This document shows positions 21,075-27,084 of a DNA stretch of 27,084 nt, one piece after another. Origin of the DNA: a virus; the IMG/VR virus record IMGVR_UViG_3300048033_001347, positions 1 to 27,084 of that record; one strand, 5' to 3'. The notes beneath the pieces were generated by a model. That model did not search any database, was not told where the DNA came from, and was given only the letters and a program-made list of their open reading frames with translations. The position numbers and the translations under genes are program-made. Every line of letters starts with the position of its first letter. The first letter of the stretch is position 1.

Positions 21075-21329
21075 TCAACCTCTCTTCGACTTTGTGCCGC
21101 TGCACTTCCACCGCTTGCGCGATAGATTGAGCGGGCTGTTTGGATCTTTGGCGGCGCTGGGAAACTTTTTCTTCTGAGCCGCTGATCGAGCGCAGTATGC
21201 GTCGCCCTTTTTGGTGCCGGGCTTCACGCGCGGGCCGCCGCCTTTGGCTTTGCCGGCTTGGCCATAGCTGACCTTGCGGCCGCTGGCGGTGACTTTAACG
21301 CGGGCCTTGCCCTTTGCTGGTGTCGCCAT
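21075..21329 (-). CDS. Small basic phage protein with two Cys
   Basis: An 84-residue basic protein: GKARVKVTASGRKVSYGQAG, then KPGTKKGDAYCARSAAQKK and LNLSRKRWKCSGTKSKRG at the end. The pattern KGDAYC-R-S ... DPNSP-N-x-SR-x-x-W-x-C recurs in phages of aquatic bacteria. The conserved cysteines may be structural. Only 4 bases separate it from the next gene. Its role is unknown; nucleic-acid or capsid association is possible because of its charge. Confidence 0.7.
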   Translation of the reverse strand: MATPAKGKARVKVTASGRKVSYGQAGKAKGGGPRVKPGTKKGDAYCARSAAQKKKFPSAAKDPNSPLNLSRKRWKCSGTKSKRG

Positions 21330-21341
21330 TTCGCTGTTCCT

Positions 21342-21530
21342 CTATGCAGTTTCGCCGACTTTGAAGCAATACGGCCTCACGGCGAAGCCTTTGTCAACCA
21401 ATTCAAGGGCTAAAGTCATTGCGTCAACCTGGCAATCAGTCTCTCTACTCCAGATGTTTTTCGTGTTTGCGACCACCACACAAGATTGCGCCTCCAGTGT
21501 CGAACATATCAGGAGGGCGGAGAGAAACAT
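21342..21530 (-). CDS. Small exported Cys-containing protein (A)
   Basis: A 62-residue protein with a short signal-like N-terminus (MFLSALLICSTLEAQSC), then a soluble segment with ETDCQVDAMTLALELVDKG and a C-terminal YCFKVG. It resembles the protein at 22266-22430: both have a hydrophobic start and an E-x-x-C ... CF(K/R) core. It lies between the spanin-like gene and the basic protein genes. Periplasmic location is inferred from the signal-like start; function unknown. Confidence 0.58.
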   Translation of the reverse strand: MFLSALLICSTLEAQSCVVVANTKNIWSRETDCQVDAMTLALELVDKGFAVRPYCFKVGETA

Positions 21531-21895
21531 TACTTCATCCCACCTTTCATATCCATGATCCCGTTGTGGTCAAGGTTAATATACTTCAAATCGTTCTCGA
21601 TGAGAGCAACTCTTTGCTTGATTTTGTTGATCTCGCCAATGGCCATGGTCATGGATGCCAGCTCATCCCAAATCTCCTCGATCTCATCGAAGGCGTATTC
21701 CAGCTCCATCGCGTTATCCTGCACATCGCGCTTCAAATTGATGTTGTCTTCGATGGCCATGCGCGATCCGATCTGACCGACGGTCTCCTCGAGGCTCGCA
21801 ATGGTCGCAGCCTGCTGGCTGACCCACCACACACCAGCGGCGAGTTGCACAGCCATAGCTGCCACGAGGGCCAGAGGTAGTTTGACGTTTTCCAT
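21530..21895 (-). CDS. Spanin-like membrane-anchored coiled-coil protein
   Basis: A 121-residue protein with a short N-terminal membrane helix (LPLALVAAMAVQLAAGVWWV). The rest is a long acidic coiled coil (QQAATIASLEETVGQIG, then DEIEEIWDELASM and INKIKQRVALIENDL). The layout (N-in membrane anchor, periplasmic coil) is that of an inner-membrane spanin (Rz-like) or a related lysis accessory protein, and it lies directly downstream of a holin. No outer-membrane partner with a clear lipobox was found. Its ATG overlaps the holin stop. Confidence 0.6.
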   Translation of the reverse strand: MENVKLPLALVAAMAVQLAAGVWWVSQQAATIASLEETVGQIGSRMAIEDNINLKRDVQDNAMELEYAFDEIEEIWDELASMTMAIGEINKIKQRVALIENDLKYINLDHNGIMDMKGGMK

Positions 21896-22266
21896 TACTT
21901 CGCCTTCTTCTTGTCCATGAACCCTTCAGCCGCGCCGGCGCCAAAGTAGAAGCCCAAGATCACAATCATGGCCCAGCCAATCTGGAAATCTTCAAGCACG
22001 CGCTGCACTTTGTCAGCGTCAGCCACGCGATCCATTAGCGTAAAGCCCAGCACCATTGCAAAGCACACGAGATATGTAAACGTAAACGAAAACGCTATCA
22101 CACGCTGTGCCAATTTGAACGGAGCATATGCGCCCATGATGTCAACCTTGGCCTTCGTCTTCGCCGCGATCTCTTCCTCAGTAGAGGTGTGAAAGCTGTC
22201 GATCAGGTCTATGCCAGACTTGATGACGTCTCCACTTCCAAATATCTTTCCAAGTATTCCTGTCAT
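21895..22266 (-). CDS. Holin, GTA_holin_3TM-like family
   Basis: A 123-residue protein. ATG 22266 has AGGAG 7 bases upstream and is preferred over an in-frame GTG one codon earlier. The N-terminus is amphipathic (MTGILGKIFGSGDVIKSGID). Two or three membrane helices follow, with VIAFSFTFTYLVCFAMVLGF and GWAMIVILGFYFGAGAAEGF visible, and a Lys-rich end (MDKKKAK). This fits the three-TM holin family found in gene transfer agents and marine phages. It would form the membrane hole releasing endolysin. Confidence 0.82.
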   Translation of the reverse strand: MTGILGKIFGSGDVIKSGIDLIDSFHTSTEEEIAAKTKAKVDIMGAYAPFKLAQRVIAFSFTFTYLVCFAMVLGFTLMDRVADADKVQRVLEDFQIGWAMIVILGFYFGAGAAEGFMDKKKAK

Positions 22267-22430
22267 CACTGGTCTCCTGATATCCTAAAACACTGCAAAT
22301 ATTCATTATTCTTCGTCACCAGCACCGCCGCGCGGGCCAGCTCATCAAAGCACTCTTTCTCGCTGCTGTATTGACCCACCTCAAAGTGAATGACGTTTGC
22401 CGAGAGCTGAAACCAAAGAAGCAACCACAT
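22266..22430 (-). CDS. Small exported Cys-containing protein (B)
   Basis: A 54-residue frame from ATG 22430, which overlaps the stop of the gene upstream. It begins with a hydrophobic segment (MWLLLWFQLSANVIHF), then EVGQYSSEKECFDELARA and a C-terminal LQCFRIS. It appears to be a diverged relative of protein A at 21342-21530 (matching E-x-x-C, helix, CF-R/K). Its stop overlaps the holin ATG. Supported by overlaps at both ends, by a plausible signal and by this resemblance. Confidence 0.55.
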   Translation of the reverse strand: MWLLLWFQLSANVIHFEVGQYSSEKECFDELARAAVLVTKNNEYLQCFRISGDQ

Positions 22431-22903
22431 CAGCGCACCTCATCTGCCAGCACCGCTGCAACCCATAGCAAACCGCCGCTGCCCGCAGCAAAAACTGTGC
22501 AGGCAATTGCAACTGTGATGAAGTAGAAGATGCGGTCTCGCTTTGCAGCCTGCTCCTCAAGCGCACGTTTCTGCCGCGCTCTGGCCGCGCCCATCTCACG
22601 TTGCACTGTCTCCCACATGCCCGGTGGACCATACAGGCGGCAATGGCTGCGAAGGGTGTCCATAGCTTCCTTATGTTTCATCTTGGCATTGGCAATCGCA
22701 AAGCCTTCTTCCTCAGTCGAGGTGAGCCTGCCAAGTGGGCCTTTGTGTCGTCCTTTTTCTGCAATGTGAATATCAGCTTCCAGTTTAGCCAGCTTGCCAA
22801 ACTGCGGCAGTATAGAGCCAACGTCTTTGCCAGCTTGGACAGCACTGCTTATGCTTCCAGATATTGTGCTGACTGCACTTGCAAGGGCTAAAACTTCAAT
22901 CAT
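22430..22903 (-). CDS. Conserved phage membrane protein with C-terminal TM helix
   Basis: A 157-residue protein from ATG 22903, overlapping the previous stop (ATGA); an upstream TTG is less likely. Residues 1-45 are hydrophobic/small (LALASAVSTISGSISSAVQA) and membrane-active in character. The middle is helical and charged (LTSTEEEGFAIANAKMKHKE, then CRLYGPPGMWETVQREMGAA). Residues 130-153 form a clear TM helix (FYFITVAIACTVFAAGSGGL). A similar architecture occurs in marine podoviruses near lysis genes. It may be a lysis accessory or host-envelope protein; not assigned. Confidence 0.65.
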   Translation of the reverse strand: MIEVLALASAVSTISGSISSAVQAGKDVGSILPQFGKLAKLEADIHIAEKGRHKGPLGRLTSTEEEGFAIANAKMKHKEAMDTLRSHCRLYGPPGMWETVQREMGAARARQKRALEEQAAKRDRIFYFITVAIACTVFAAGSGGLLWVAAVLADEVR

Positions 22904-23082
22904 GCGTCTGTAAACCTCACTGGGCAAACATAATGCGGCGGCACGCTATACTTGCGGTCATACCACTGCGCCTTTGTTATCTTCTCACTGCCACAGTTAT
23001 AGTAACACGACTTCACCAGAACATTGCCTACGCCCTGCACCCATGCGTGTCCGAAATTCACAAAGACCAGCGCGCAGAGCAT
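22900..23082 (-). CDS. Small exported Cys-containing protein (C)
   Basis: A 60-residue protein from ATG 23082, one base into the previous stop. A hydrophobic start (MLCALVFVNFGHAWVQ) is followed by KSCYYNCGSEKITKAQWYD and a third Cys in PPHYVCPVRF. It fits a small exported protein with one or two disulfides; similar small proteins occur in phages of aquatic bacteria. It lies upstream of, and coupled to, the larger membrane protein. Function unknown. Confidence 0.6.
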   Translation of the reverse strand: MLCALVFVNFGHAWVQGVGNVLVKSCYYNCGSEKITKAQWYDRKYSVPPHYVCPVRFTDA

Positions 23083-23306
23083 CACTTTCTCTCAATCAAA
23101 CGGTCTATCTTGGCATCGAGGCCGTCGAGCCGGTTCATTACACGGTTCATTTGGTCCGAGCTGTCGACCTTGGTGATGTATTCCTCACGCGTGCGGTTGA
23201 GCAAAATTTGCAAGCGCGTCACCTCACTGACCCAAGACTTTACCCAAAAGCCCACGGCGGCCACGCCAATTGATAGCAGTGCATTCCACATAAATTCCGC
23301 TTCCAT
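23082..23306 (-). CDS. Membrane-anchored coiled-coil protein (first gene of lysis block)
   Basis: A 74-residue protein from ATG 23306 with AGAGGA 5 bases upstream; longer in-frame starts are less likely. A membrane helix (MWNALLSIGVAAVGFWVKSW) is followed by a coiled coil (VTRLQILLNRTREEYITKV, then NRVMNRLDGLDAKIDRLIER). Similar small membrane-coil proteins are common among phage lysis genes. It is divergent from the 23439 operon, so its promoter must lie in 23307-23438. Confidence 0.65.
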   Translation of the reverse strand: MEAEFMWNALLSIGVAAVGFWVKSWVSEVTRLQILLNRTREEYITKVDSSDQMNRVMNRLDGLDAKIDRLIERK

Positions 23307-23438
23307 ATGGTTCCTCTGGGTATTGAATTTCACTTCACCAATTATTATCACATTTTGTGCCGACCGTCCAACCAACCATAATTCTACTTGTGCTCTGCGG
23401 CGGGTGCTGTTAACACTGCGTTACAAATGGAGGGATCA
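23307..23438. promoter_or_regulatory. Divergent regulatory gap: element copy 2 and CACA/TGTG dyad
   Basis: This 132-base gap must drive both directions. It contains CTTGT (23387-23391), GGTG, TGTTAACA (23408-23415) and GTTA (23420-23423), in the same order as upstream of 17248. It also has CACA-TTT-TGTG (23349-23359). A possible -35 (TTGTGC, 23388) and a weak -10 (TAACAC, 23411) lie 17 bases apart, the latter inside the shared motif. Confidence 0.45.
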
Positions 23439-23606
23439 ATGTCTAAACTGAAGCAAATAGGGCCGCGCGTGCGGCTGGATATCGCTGAAAAGCTGAAAGA
23501 GTATTGTAAGGCGCAACGCGTCAGCTCGTCGATGCTGGTCGAAAAACTTATTGCACAACATCTGGAAGCGAGCGGGTATGACATCGAAGATTACAATCGG
23601 AATTGA
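23439..23606 (+). CDS. Ribbon-helix-helix-like small protein
   Basis: A 55-residue protein from ATG 23439 with GGAGG 5 bases upstream; a longer in-frame start at 23388 would run through the shared element and is rejected. The pattern is short basic strand (QIGPRVRLDIAEKL), helix, turn, helix (KEYCKAQRVSSSMLVEKLIA), then a short end. This is the ribbon-helix-helix fold of small phage repressors. It would bind DNA as a dimer, plausibly at dyads in its own upstream gap. It overlaps the resolvase gene by 29 bases. Confidence 0.68.
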   Translation: MSKLKQIGPRVRLDIAEKLKEYCKAQRVSSSMLVEKLIAQHLEASGYDIEDYNRN

Positions 23607-24036
23607 TCCGGGCTACCGGACCGGCGGCGTGGCGCTGCTCGGCGATGGCTTTGCTGAGGTGCACGACCTGCCGGTCTACACCGAGGGCGGCGTCGACGTG
23701 ATCGCGCTGCTCGACATCATCAACAGCGCCGGCCCGGTGGAACATATTTGGCTTGAAAAGCAACAATCCATGCCGAAGCAGGGCGTGGTTTCAGTATTCA
23801 AGCTGGGATTTGCGTTTGGCCAAATTTTGGCGACTGCCGCACTGTCTGGCCACCCGTACAGCGAAGTGCGGCCGGCTAAGTGGAAGTCGAGCATGAACCT
23901 GCCGAAGGACAAGGACGCGGCGCGCCGGCAAGCCCAGCAATGGTATCCAGATCTGGCGCTGCGACTGAAGCGGAAGAAGGACGAACACCGTGCGGAGAGC
24001 CTGCTGATCGCCGCGTATGGGAGGGGCGAGAGATGA
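23578..24036 (+). CDS. RuvC-like Holliday junction resolvase
   Basis: A 152-residue protein from ATG 23578, inside the end of the previous gene. It has the RuvC layout: Asp10 in ITIGIDPGYRTGG, Glu60 in IWLEKQQSMP, and C-terminal acids in DEHRAESLLIA (Asp136, Glu140). These correspond to the metal-binding quartet of RuvC-type nucleases. It should cut four-way junctions, resolving replication or recombination intermediates before packaging. Phage versions are often fused to nothing and replace host RuvABC. The stop overlaps the next ATG (ATGA). Confidence 0.85.
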   Translation: MTSKITIGIDPGYRTGGVALLGDGFAEVHDLPVYTEGGVDVIALLDIINSAGPVEHIWLEKQQSMPKQGVVSVFKLGFAFGQILATAALSGHPYSEVRPAKWKSSMNLPKDKDAARRQAQQWYPDLALRLKRKKDEHRAESLLIAAYGRGER

Positions 24037-24827
24037 CTGTAAAATTTGACATGACCAACGAGGCGTATCACCTCGAGCCATCTCTGAGTGCCAGCGGCGC
24101 AAAGACGATAGCTCTGGGATCGCCGGCTGAGTATAAATACGGCGAGTTTAAGAGCAGCCCCGCATTCGACGTGGGCACGGCCACGCACACGCTGGTATTC
24201 GAGCCGCAGAACGCGGCCAGCATCTGGTGCGGTCCAGAGACACGCCGGGGGCTCGACTGGAAGCGTAAGAAGTTGGAAGCCGACGAGGCGGGCGCCTTGC
24301 TGTTGACGGAGGCGGATTACCGCTTGGCCGCTGACATGGCTGAAGCTGTGCGATCAAACCGGGCAGCCGCGGATCTTCTCAGCGGCGATCTGGTCTGCGA
24401 GGCCAGCATATTCAGCAAGGATCCGTCGACCGGCGTCGAGATGCGGTGCCGCCCGGACGGATGGCGCCGGGACATTGGCGCGCTGATCGACTTGAAGACG
24501 ACCATTGCGTCAGACCCCGAGGGCTTTGCCAAGCAATGCGCTAATTTGGGTTATCATATACAAGACCAATTTTACCGGCGGTGCATGGAAAACGCCGGAT
24601 TTGAGGTCGACCGCTTCTGCTTCATAGCGGTTCAAAAATCACGTCCGCACTTGATCGGCGTGTACGAATTGGACTGGGCCAGCCTCGATGAGGGGAAGGC
24701 CGCAGTCCAGTACGCTCTCGAGAAATATCGTAAGGCGAGCGAGAGCAACGAGTGGGGCTACGATTTTGGGGACTTGAAAACGATCCAAATTCCGCGCTAC
24801 TCATTTAGGTTCAGTCAGATTGACTGA
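24033..24827 (+). CDS. RecE-like / PD-(D/E)XK exonuclease (DUF3799 type)
   Basis: A 264-residue protein. The N-terminus (YHLEPSLSASGAKTIALGSP) is the DUF3799 entry signature. His52 is in GTATHTLVFEP. Catalytic motifs are Glu123, then CRPDGWRRD with Asp142, Asp153-Leu-Lys155 (IDLKTT), and Gln177 in YHIQDQFYR. This is the RecB/RecE-like PD-(D/E)XK nuclease fold. It is expected to degrade one strand from double-strand ends to make single strands for annealing. No RecT-like annealing protein was found in the window; the SSB downstream could be its partner. Confidence 0.87.
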   Translation: MTVKFDMTNEAYHLEPSLSASGAKTIALGSPAEYKYGEFKSSPAFDVGTATHTLVFEPQNAASIWCGPETRRGLDWKRKKLEADEAGALLLTEADYRLAADMAEAVRSNRAAADLLSGDLVCEASIFSKDPSTGVEMRCRPDGWRRDIGALIDLKTTIASDPEGFAKQCANLGYHIQDQFYRRCMENAGFEVDRFCFIAVQKSRPHLIGVYELDWASLDEGKAAVQYALEKYRKASESNEWGYDFGDLKTIQIPRYSFRFSQID

Positions 24828-24858
24828 GAAACGGCAACCATAGTCTAGGAGACAACAC

Positions 24859-25443
24859 ATGCCAATATCATTCGGAAGTTCAGAAGGGTCTGGAAACTCA
24901 CTATTTATTCGCTCAAATCTGCCGCAAAATCGCTGGTGGGTAAAGACAGAAGCGGGCGATGAAAACATCGACATGTCTCGCGGCTTCGCAGTAGACATCA
25001 AAAACGTGCAGTTCGGGTGGCTGCACATCGATATAGGCGTGCGCGACTGGCAGCCGTGGCCGTCACCCTCCGAGCAGATCCCGCGGCCCAGTGAGCAGCA
25101 CAAACAGGGCTTCGAGGTCAACTGCTGGCTGGTCGACGGTCGTGAGGCGTCGTTCAGTGGTAACTCTTATGGCCTCGGCCAGTTCATCGCCAAGCTGTAC
25201 AATCAGGCCGAGCAGGCGCCGGAATTTGCGACGCAGATCCCGATTGTGCAGGTCACAGGCAGCACCCCGGTAGTGATCGGCAAGGGCACGTCATACGATG
25301 TGTCGTTTAACATCTCCAAGTGGATCAACCGCCCGGAGAACGGCGCAGAGCACCCGGCGGCCGCAGCGGCACCCGCAATGGCGCCAGCGCCTGCACCGGC
25401 ACCCGCCGCAGCACCCGCGACCGATAACAACTTCGGCTTCTGA
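24859..25443 (+). CDS. Single-stranded DNA-binding protein
   Basis: A 194-residue protein with TAGGAGACAACAC before the ATG. It has an OB-type core: NRWWVKTEAGDENIDMSRGF, then GWLHIDIGVRDWQPW with several exposed aromatics, and GFEVNCWLVDGREASFSGN. An Ala/Pro linker of about 35 residues follows, ending in a short tip DNNFGF. The linker and acidic/aromatic tip are typical of SSB proteins and recruit other replication enzymes. It sits between exonuclease and primase genes, and is followed by a strong hairpin that may limit transcription into the primase-helicase. Confidence 0.8.
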   Translation: MPISFGSSEGSGNSLFIRSNLPQNRWWVKTEAGDENIDMSRGFAVDIKNVQFGWLHIDIGVRDWQPWPSPSEQIPRPSEQHKQGFEVNCWLVDGREASFSGNSYGLGQFIAKLYNQAEQAPEFATQIPIVQVTGSTPVVIGKGTSYDVSFNISKWINRPENGAEHPAAAAAPAMAPAPAPAPAAAPATDNNFGF

Positions 25444-25449
25444 TCAACA

Positions 25450-25475
25450 TGGCCGCCTGCCTCGGCGGGCGGCCA
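25450..25475 (+). terminator. Strong hairpin after SSB gene
   Basis: TGGCCGCCTGC (25450-25460), loop CTCG, GCGGGCGGCCA (25465-25475): an 11-bp stem with one T-G pair, starting 6 bases after the SSB stop. No U tract. It may attenuate expression of the downstream primase-helicase or stabilise SSB mRNA. Confidence 0.65.
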
Positions 25476-25493
25476 AACTATAGGGTGGAAACT

Positions 25494-27084
25494 ATGAGCG
25501 AGAGATACTTTAGCAAAGTTGCGGAGAGCGCAGTGGCCGACGTGGCCAATGCGATCAAGGGGAGCCGCAACGAAATTTTAAACAAGGCCGCGTTCAGCCT
25601 CGGGCGTCACGCCCACATGGCACCGGCAAACTTAGACGCGGCGATCAGCGAATTGCACAGCGCAGCGAAGGCGATGGGCCTGCAAGACCACGAGATCAAG
25701 GCGACGATTGGCAGCGGCTTCAAGCGCGGCGGCGACAACCCGAAGGAGCTCGAGAACGCGGACGCAATGCCGTACACGCCGTCCGAGTTCGAGCGGCTTA
25801 TGTCGCGTCTGGCTGCCAAAGATATGCTGGCAAAGGACGACGAGACCCGCGCAGACAAGATGCGTAAGGCCCGCGAAATTTGGGAGCGCGGCGTCACGAT
25901 TTCGCGCGACAACATCGATGCCGTGCGGCCGGCGCTACTCTACCTCAACTCGAGGGGTCTGAGGGCCAGCACAGCCTCGGATGCAGCGCGGTTTAGCCCT
26001 AATATATACGACGGCCCCGCAATCATGTTTCCCGCGCTTGATCCAAGCGGAGAAGTGTGCGGCGTGCAGAGCGTGCTGCTCACACCCGAGGGGCACAAGC
26101 GCGAGCACAATGGCATCAGCAAATACAGCCGCGGCGTGATCGCCGGCAACGTCATGCGGATCGGCAACGAGCACGAGGGCGGCGTCATCATCATGACCGA
26201 GGGGCCGGAGGATGCGTTGAGCGTGTATCAGGCGGTCGGCGACGAGGCGACGGTCGTGTGCACGTTTGGCAAGGCCGGCATGTCCACATACCCCGTGCCG
26301 CGGGCGTCCGACGTGACGATCTGCGCCGACCCGGATCTGGACGTGGATGCGGTGGCAGATGTGCTCCGTGGCGACGGCAGCACCGACGTCCACGTCGTGC
26401 GGTTCGATATGCTGGGCGTTGAGGGTGTCAAGGATGCCAACGACTACCTGCGTGAGACCAACGCCGAGAAATTGCGTGAGGCTTTGGCGATGGCTAAGCC
26501 GGTCGCTCAGGTACAGGCCGAGATCGCGCAGTCAGAGCGCAGTTATCCGACGCCCTACGATCCCGTCGATCCGGCGTCGATCCCGGCGCGGCGCTGGATC
26601 TATGGTCAGCACTACATCCGGTCAAACGTGTCTGTGCTGGCTTCCGCAGGGGGCGTGGGCAAGACGTCGATGCAGATCGTGGAGGCGCTGGCAATTTGCA
26701 CCGGCCGTCCGCTACTCGGTGAGGTCGTGCACGAGCCGTGCAATGTGTGGGTGATTAACTTGGAAGACCCATACGAGGAGCTCCAGCGGCGTGTGGCCGC
26801 GGCTATGCTGCACTACAAGGTCACGGCCGACGAGATCCGGGGCAAGTTGTTCCTCGACGCGGGCCGCGACATGAACATCATCTTCGCCAGACAGGACCGC
26901 GAGGGCATCACAGTCGACGACGCGCTGGTCGACTACCTGACGGCCAAGATTACGGAGAACCGCATAGGTTTGATGTCTGTGGATCCATGGGTCGGGGCGA
27001 CTGGCATTCAAGAGAACGATAACGTCGCAATGAACGCCGCCGTCGGGGCTGTGCGTGCCGTGTGCGACGTCACAGACTGCGCGG
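25494..27084 (+). CDS. Primase-helicase (Toprim + RepA-like AAA+), 3' partial
   Basis: The frame from ATG 25494 stays open for 530 codons to the window end, so the C-terminus is missing. Residues about 125-225 fit a Toprim_3-type phage primase (REIWERGVTISRDNIDAVRP, then LLYLNSRGL and GPAIMFPALDPSGEVCGV). The Toprim core is MTEGPEDALS (Glu236) and CADPDLD (Asp279, Asp281). From about 370 comes a RepA/AAA_25-like ATPase with Walker A SAGGVGKTS (Lys390), then INLEDPYEELQRR and GLMSVDPWVGATG. Toprim synthesises primers and the ATPase should unwind DNA at the fork. The N-terminus has no obvious zinc-binding Cys quartet. Replication initiation functions lie beyond the window. Confidence 0.88.
   Translation, partial: MSERYFSKVAESAVADVANAIKGSRNEILNKAAFSLGRHAHMAPANLDAAISELHSAAKAMGLQDHEIKATIGSGFKRGGDNPKELENADAMPYTPSEFERLMSRLAAKDMLAKDDETRADKMRKAREIWERGVTISRDNIDAVRPALLYLNSRGLRASTASDAARFSPNIYDGPAIMFPALDPSGEVCGVQSVLLTPEGHKREHNGISKYSRGVIAGNVMRIGNEHEGGVIIMTEGPEDALSVYQAVGDEATVVCTFGKAGMSTYPVPRASDVTICADPDLDVDAVADVLRGDGSTDVHVVRFDMLGVEGVKDANDYLRETNAEKLREALAMAKPVAQVQAEIAQSERSYPTPYDPVDPASIPARRWIYGQHYIRSNVSVLASAGGVGKTSMQIVEALAICTGRPLLGEVVHEPCNVWVINLEDPYEELQRRVAAAMLHYKVTADEIRGKLFLDAGRDMNIIFARQDREGITVDDALVDYLTAKITENRIGLMSVDPWVGATGIQENDNVAMNAAVGAVRAVCDVTDCA

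Noticed and set aside
22879-23451. A 190-residue plus-strand frame across the first lysis genes
   Set aside because: It lies opposite three tightly coupled minus-strand genes with good starts and membrane patterns, and it also runs through the regulatory gap.
23880-24032. Longer start for the RecE-like gene
   Set aside because: The frame is open upstream to 23880, but that part lies inside the RuvC-like gene. ATG 24033 overlaps the previous stop and the exonuclease N-terminal signature begins there.
1-27084. CRISPR array, insertion sequence, or integrase/attachment site
   Set aside because: I saw no regularly spaced repeats, transposase, or recombinase gene. Repeats present are explained by fibre coding sequence or hairpins.

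Overview
The window is one contiguous piece of a double-stranded DNA tailed phage genome, most likely short-tailed (podovirus-like). The evidence is a portal C-terminus, a scaffold, an SU10-type (DUF5309) major capsid protein, an adaptor, a self-processing S74 tail fibre, a probable nozzle or stabiliser protein, and three large Gly/Ala/Gln-rich virion proteins of the kind ejected with DNA. I see no tail tube, tape measure or sheath gene. Base composition, codon use and the set of small proteins resemble phages of marine Alphaproteobacteria (Roseobacter/SAR116-like hosts). That host call is an inference from general familiarity, not a database match. No tRNA, rRNA, CRISPR, insertion sequence or integrase was found, and the terminase must lie outside the window.

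Layout. (1) Positions 3-3444, plus strand: head genes (portal end, small linker protein, scaffold, capsid, conserved small protein, adaptor). (2) 3444-9421, plus: tail-fibre module. It holds one large Ala/Ser/Thr-repeat fibre with a C-terminal S74 chaperone, a small tip protein, and three consecutive pairs of a small putative tip protein and a tail-assembly-chaperone-like protein, two of which are clear tandem duplicates. It ends at a perfect 11-bp hairpin. (3) 9517-16915, plus: second structural operon (fibre-like protein, nozzle-like protein, jelly-roll tip protein, GNAT-like protein, three internal virion proteins). (4) 16919-17119, minus: one small Lys-tailed protein. (5) 17248-19736, plus: densely overlapping small genes, several with DNA-binding or zinc-binding features, including a nested reading frame. 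(6) 19737-19890: gap between convergent blocks, with a long-range inverted repeat. (7) 19901-23306, minus: lysis cassette (membrane proteins, 3TM holin, spanin-like protein, GH19-like endolysin), small exported Cys-containing proteins, basic proteins and a PD-(D/E)XK nuclease. (8) 23439-27084, plus: replication and recombination (ribbon-helix-helix protein, RuvC-like resolvase, RecE-like exonuclease, SSB, Toprim primase-RepA-like helicase running off the end).

How it works together. The plus-strand blocks at 17248 and 23439 begin after similar upstream elements (CTTGT ... TGTTAACA-N4-GTTA), which suggests shared control. Genes inside blocks are mostly joined by ATGA- or TGATG-type overlaps, implying coupled translation. 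Strong hairpins, several capped by UUCG-like tetraloops and lacking a U tract, follow the capsid, 17248, SSB and fibre-module genes. No stretch of more than about 300 bases lacks a gene. The longest gaps are 19737-19900, 23307-23438, 17120-17247 and 9422-9516, and each is described in the features.
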